64,000 nucleotides of DNA from Sphagnum compactum. Its lineage: Eukaryota > Bryophyta > Sphagnopsida > Sphagnales. The notes beneath the pieces were generated by a model. That model made no database searches, had not been told where the DNA came from, and worked only from the letters and a program-made list of their open reading frames with translations. Below are positions 60,241 to 64,000 of this stretch, piece after piece; position 1 is the stretch's first letter, and each line of letters begins with the position of its first letter. A program made the translations under genes and the position numbers. The stretch is from positions 11,284,001-11,348,000 of the forward strand of contig OZ234494.1 in assembly GCA_965153455.1 (NCBI GenBank). The letters are read 5' to 3'.

Positions 60241-60720
60241 AACAAATTTGTCATGCCTGTATACATGGTCTCATACATGACGACCGGTTACGAGCATGTC
60301 AATCATGTTTTTAGAGTTAATGTACGTTCTTAGGTTATTGTGTGCTATTAGGTGTTTTAGGGTTATGGCTTGTTTAGGGTTTCAGCTTGTTAACAGCTGT
60401 ATAAAAAGTCAAGTTTTTTTCTTCTCTTATTAGTTTTTCTAGAATTCCTTTGTCAGGGAAAGTTTCTTCCATAGTCAGACTAGATTTCTAAATGCTCACT
60501 GCGACTAACATTTACATACACTACATTTTCTTTCCCTCTTTTCAATTTAATACATGAAAATTTCATCTCAACCTCCTCTTGTGCATTGTATATATATGTG
60601 AGTGCATCTCTTTTTGGTTGATTAGTTTCTACCTTTGACTAGTTTTAGTCTTTCTATTCAATAGAATTTACTATGAATTTACACCCTTACGACACCAAAC
60701 GTTATGACACTACACGTCAC
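60240..60720 (+). mobile_element. Possible LTR
   Basis: A TATA-like GTATAAAAAGTC at about 60400 follows a GC-richer block with GTTTAGGGTTTCAGC, then T/C-rich leader-like DNA and CTTCTC words, a layout seen in copia LTRs. It lies 2.3-2.5 kb downstream of the copia integrase fragment on the same strand, about right for a 3' LTR. No second LTR or target duplication could be identified. Confidence 0.25.
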
Positions 60721-61425
60721 CACAAATTAAGGATTGGTGGCTCAAATGCATAAAGAGTCACGTACCTACCATTTAACAAACAAAAACACACGAGATTCAT
60801 AAACACATGTTGGAAGTGAGTCCAACAACTTATGCAAAGGAAAAGTTGGTATGTGAAGTGGCCTAGCATTACAAAATCACATACCTTATGGTTCTCTTCA
60901 TTGAAAAACAAAAACTATAGAACTTGATGCATAATGCAAATTAAAACTTTAGTGTAAACACTCCCCCCCCTCACCAAATTGCATGATGCAAATCCCACAA
61001 ATCCTTCAGTGATGATGGTGTGTGGCTGTGCGATTGGTGTGAGTGAAAAGAGAGAGAGAAAATTTGAGGCGTAGTTGCAATTGGTAGCAGCAGTAGTAGA
61101 GTAGCTTTTGAAAGCACGACAAAAGCCGTCCAAGAGCGTTATCTGCGCGAGAGAGAGCAGCTCCCTTCATTGGCTGCTTATCTTATCTCATCCCTCCCAG
61201 CGTCCCCCCGTTCTCTGCCCGAACTGTTGCTGCCCGTCGTCTCTCTCGCTTCCCTCCCCCTCCGCCTCCCTCTCCCCGCCCATTCCTGGACCTCTCTCTC
61301 CTCTCCGCTGCACTGCACACGCAGAAGAACGACACGCACTACTCTTTGCCCTACTCTTCGCCTTCCCGTTCCCCTTGCCAGGCTTGTGAGCAAGAAAGTA
61401 AACAGGACAGAAGAGTAGCAGCGAG
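60721..61425 (+). promoter_or_regulatory. PsbX promoter and 5' UTR
   Basis: CTTATCTTATC at 61177-61187 gives two overlapping I-boxes (GATAAG on the other strand), with an ATTGG (reverse CCAAT) at 61170. Both are common in light-regulated photosynthesis genes. A long C/T-rich stretch (61190-61310) looks like a pyrimidine patch and leader. AGAGAG runs occur at about 61049-61060 and 61150-61157. Confidence 0.5.
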
Positions 61426-62822
61426 ATGGCGTGTGTATCGGCCGTGAGTGTAACCCTGACCGCCTGTGTGGTCCCTGTTGCAGCACAAGTCTCTGGAACC
61501 AAGTCGACTACTTTGTCGTCCGGGAAAAGTTTGGCGCTGGCTTCTTCTTCTCCAAGTAAAAGCTTCGCCTCTAAGCTTAATGTGACTAACAAGAGCAGAG
61601 TAACCATGAGGTTTGTGTTTCTTTCCTTGGTATTTCTCTCTTTCTCTCTTTTTTCTCGGTTTTGTCTATCAATCTGCCTTCCTTTGCTCTCTTTTTTCTT
61701 CTTCTGTTTGCTTTGTGAATTAGGTATTGATTGTTCCTCTGTTCGACTGATGAAATGCGAACCGTATGAGATTCTTTGATACTATGCTTCTTGTTCAAGT
61801 GTGCATTTTCACCATGCTTCGGCTGCGCACAGTTCTTCATGTTTATGTATTTGTGATGATGATTCCCTAACTCGTGTTCTTGTAAACTCGAACGTCGCGT
61901 TAGGACTGCGATTGTTGGGAAATTCTTTGTCGAAATATAATGCCAAACGGTCGGATATGGATTGCTGCCACACACATTTTGTCTTGTCTAAAGAATATTT
62001 GCCACTGATCGGACTGCACTTTAAGTTTGACCTGCAAAGCCTTTCATACAATTATTGAGGATGCAACCTCTTCTTCAAGAATCCAGTTACCATACAAGTA
62101 GTTCAAAGGCTAGTGCAAAGCTCTGGTCTTTCCCTACAATTTTCTTCACAATGACTTTGCATTGGTTCTGCAAATCGTGCTCCCATGTGTTGTGATTGAC
62201 GCACAGTACAAGCAGATGTTATGCACACACATCAGATAGGTGTGCCACCAGTGAATTGCAATTCCAGTTCTGAAGGTTTGTCTCTTTCATGCCGAGTTGG
62301 TTGCATCTGGCTATCCACCAGCAACTTTTCTGAGCTCTGTTCTCAGCTGTCTCTTGCTGATTCAGTCAGTGGATCTGTGACAAGTGTTTTGAACTTGTTG
62401 TAAGACTGGACCACTTAGAGATGTGTGGCTGGGTTAAGGGTTCTCCAGCTCATCAATGTGAAGATCACAAAGTGTAGGAGAAGTAGACTAAGCCCAGTTG
62501 AGTGAGAACCCTATTTGGCTCTCGGTTTTAAGCATGCAATCTGCAGGATGTTGTGTATTCCCTGTGGATTCCCTGACCTCTCTATTACGGATTCAATTGA
62601 ATGTGCAGTGCCTCACAGAAGGAGCAAAACATTGCAGGGCTAACAGGTTTGGCTCTGCTAGCAGCAGCTGTGGTTCCAGAGATTGCTGAGGCTGCCCAAC
62701 CAGGTGTCTCTGCCTCTCTAAAGAACTTGCTCTTCAGCGTAGTTGCTGGAGGAGTAGTGCTTGTTGCAATTGGAGGTGCTGTTGCAGGAGTGTCCACCTT
62801 TGACCCTGTGAAAAGACGTTGA
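61426..62822 (+). CDS. PSBX: Photosystem II reaction centre protein X, nuclear-encoded
   Basis: Small thylakoid membrane subunit of photosystem II. Exons 61426-61610 and 62609-62822; 132 residues; split Ser codon AG|T. Residues 1-60 are a Ser/Thr/Ala-rich chloroplast transit peptide ([20 protein letters not shown] and on). It is followed by a hydrophobic second targeting segment, [20 protein letters not shown], ending at an AEAA cleavage site, and the mature protein, [20 protein letters not shown], with one transmembrane helix. The C-terminus [11 protein letters not shown] carries the diagnostic FDPVKR. Precursors of this type are known to insert into thylakoids as a hairpin. The intron of about 1 kb is intact GT-AG. 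Confidence 0.95.
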
Positions 62823-64000
62823 GAAAGCAGTGCCAGATGTAAAACAGCAACTGGTTCTGGAAATCTGAAGGCTTTTTGGATTGTTCACTCCATGTGTATG
62901 TTGTATGTAATATTCAGGCCCTTGACCTCTTGCCATATTGTAAGTGTATGATTCAAATGTATCAAGCACATTTCAGATCTCTGTTTTACTTTCTTGTCTC
63001 ATGTTTTTCTCTTTGAAGTTTGGATTTGGAAACCTCACACTACTTTTACATCAGTACTTATATAGCAATCAACTGCTTGCAATCACTCTTTGCATTTTTC
63101 TATCATCTGTGGGTGGTTACCAATTCTTTGATGTGTACATGATATTGCAGTGAACTGTCATCATTCTTATGTTGAAATGAACAGAGGTTGCTTGTGGGTG
63201 CAGTAAACTTTGTTTTTATCACCTCCTCATATCATAAACAACAGCTCCTGTCGGTGAGCAAAATGAGGCTAGAGTTTTGCTGATTTCAGATGATTGTGAG
63301 TACTAGAAACTTGCCAATTTGTGTCTTTGCGCAACCACAACTGGTTTGTATGGTTTATGGATATGCAATCTTAGTTCATAGTGATGATACTGTTGCCTAC
63401 TATGCACGGTAGATGCTATGGTTCTCCTTATCTTCATTCGCCTTGAACTCCAGCTGCACCCCACCATGACACCATGTTTCTGTGTTCTAATCCAACGGGT
63501 TGTTTTTTACCCCTTTAAAAGTTGTGAAAATTTTGTAAGCTATTTGAACAGAAATTTTCTGTCACCTGAATATCGAGCCCATAAGCTTAGAAACTTCCAC
63601 AATTATGATCAACTCAAAGAGTTATGTATGGGCTTTGATTATTTAGCCATGGAGAAACTAATTTGTGGGTTATGGTGGCAATACCTCTTTTAGGAGCTTA
63701 TTAGGATCCCATGGTGTATCTTCTTCAAATACCTACGGAGCAATCAATACAAGTAGAATTATTTCTTTCATGATGAAACCCACTTGTTTTGCACAAATTA
63801 CAAAATCATCTCACATTATGAATCCATGGATCAGAAAAACACCAACTTGTTGGCACAAATGTCATTGCAAAAGTAAGCGAATCTAGGAAAGGAAGGCATT
63901 GAAAATTACTTGAGAAGCTGGTGTAAGCAAAGCTATGAGTGGTCGGAGATCAATACCTCCCTCCTATTACATGAATCAACCACCATATCAATGGGGCAAG
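62823..64000. other. PsbX 3' flank to window end
   Basis: No gene supported. Plus-strand ORFs at 63418-63693 and 63665-63886 have no recognised motif. Confidence 0.4.

Overview
This window is nuclear DNA of a land plant. The genes have GT-AG introns. One encodes a plastid-imported photosystem II subunit (PsbX) and one a fasciclin-like arabinogalactan protein (FLA). Between the genes lies long AT-rich DNA with plant-type transposon remains. The species cannot be fixed from the sequence. The compact genes and the style of the Jerky/Tigger transposase relic would fit a bryophyte or another seed-free plant, but that is a guess.

Seven genes are supported, and one small candidate is added. From left to right they are: the 3' part of a bZIP transcription factor (332-1588, +, cut by the left edge); Mediator subunit 4 (10490-11877, -); Sec61 gamma (12841-13318, +), head to head with MED4; a small unrecognised ORF (18579-18767, -); ribosomal protein eS28 (23820-25327, +); a multi-pass membrane protein with an acidic loop (29253-30572, +); a GPI-anchored FLA (52353-53384, +); and PsbX (61426-62822, +). 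They are mostly unrelated housekeeping or structural genes, each with its own promoter. Only MED4 and SEC61G share a regulatory region. Gene starts and splice sites were placed by reading frame, GT-AG signals and the known shape of each family.

The rest is repeat-rich. 3.3-8.5 kb holds several unrelated degenerate tandem arrays (about 210, 207 and 62 bp periods) and a candidate DNA element. 16.7 kb has a young 105 bp in-frame duplication. 19.5-21.0 kb has a large inverted repeat ending near a CACTA-like terminus. 39.2-40.1 kb and 6.7-7.0 kb each hold a tRNA-like SINE head inside TAGG-rich DNA. 41.7-43.0 kb is a dead Jerky/Tigger-type transposase. 45.8-46.1 kb holds a foldback element. 57.7 kb is a copia integrase scrap, possibly with an LTR near 60.3 kb. 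About 32-38.7 kb, 46-51 kb and 53.5-57.7 kb are AT-rich with no gene that I can support.

The most interesting signals are short tandem repeats inside promoters that carry telobox motifs (AAACCCTA or its complement). They lie upstream of eS28 (three exact 50 bp units), between MED4 and SEC61G, and upstream of the small ORF at 18.6 kb. The second is the pairing of SINE-like heads with TAGG-rich islands at two distant places. No novel multi-gene system is evident.
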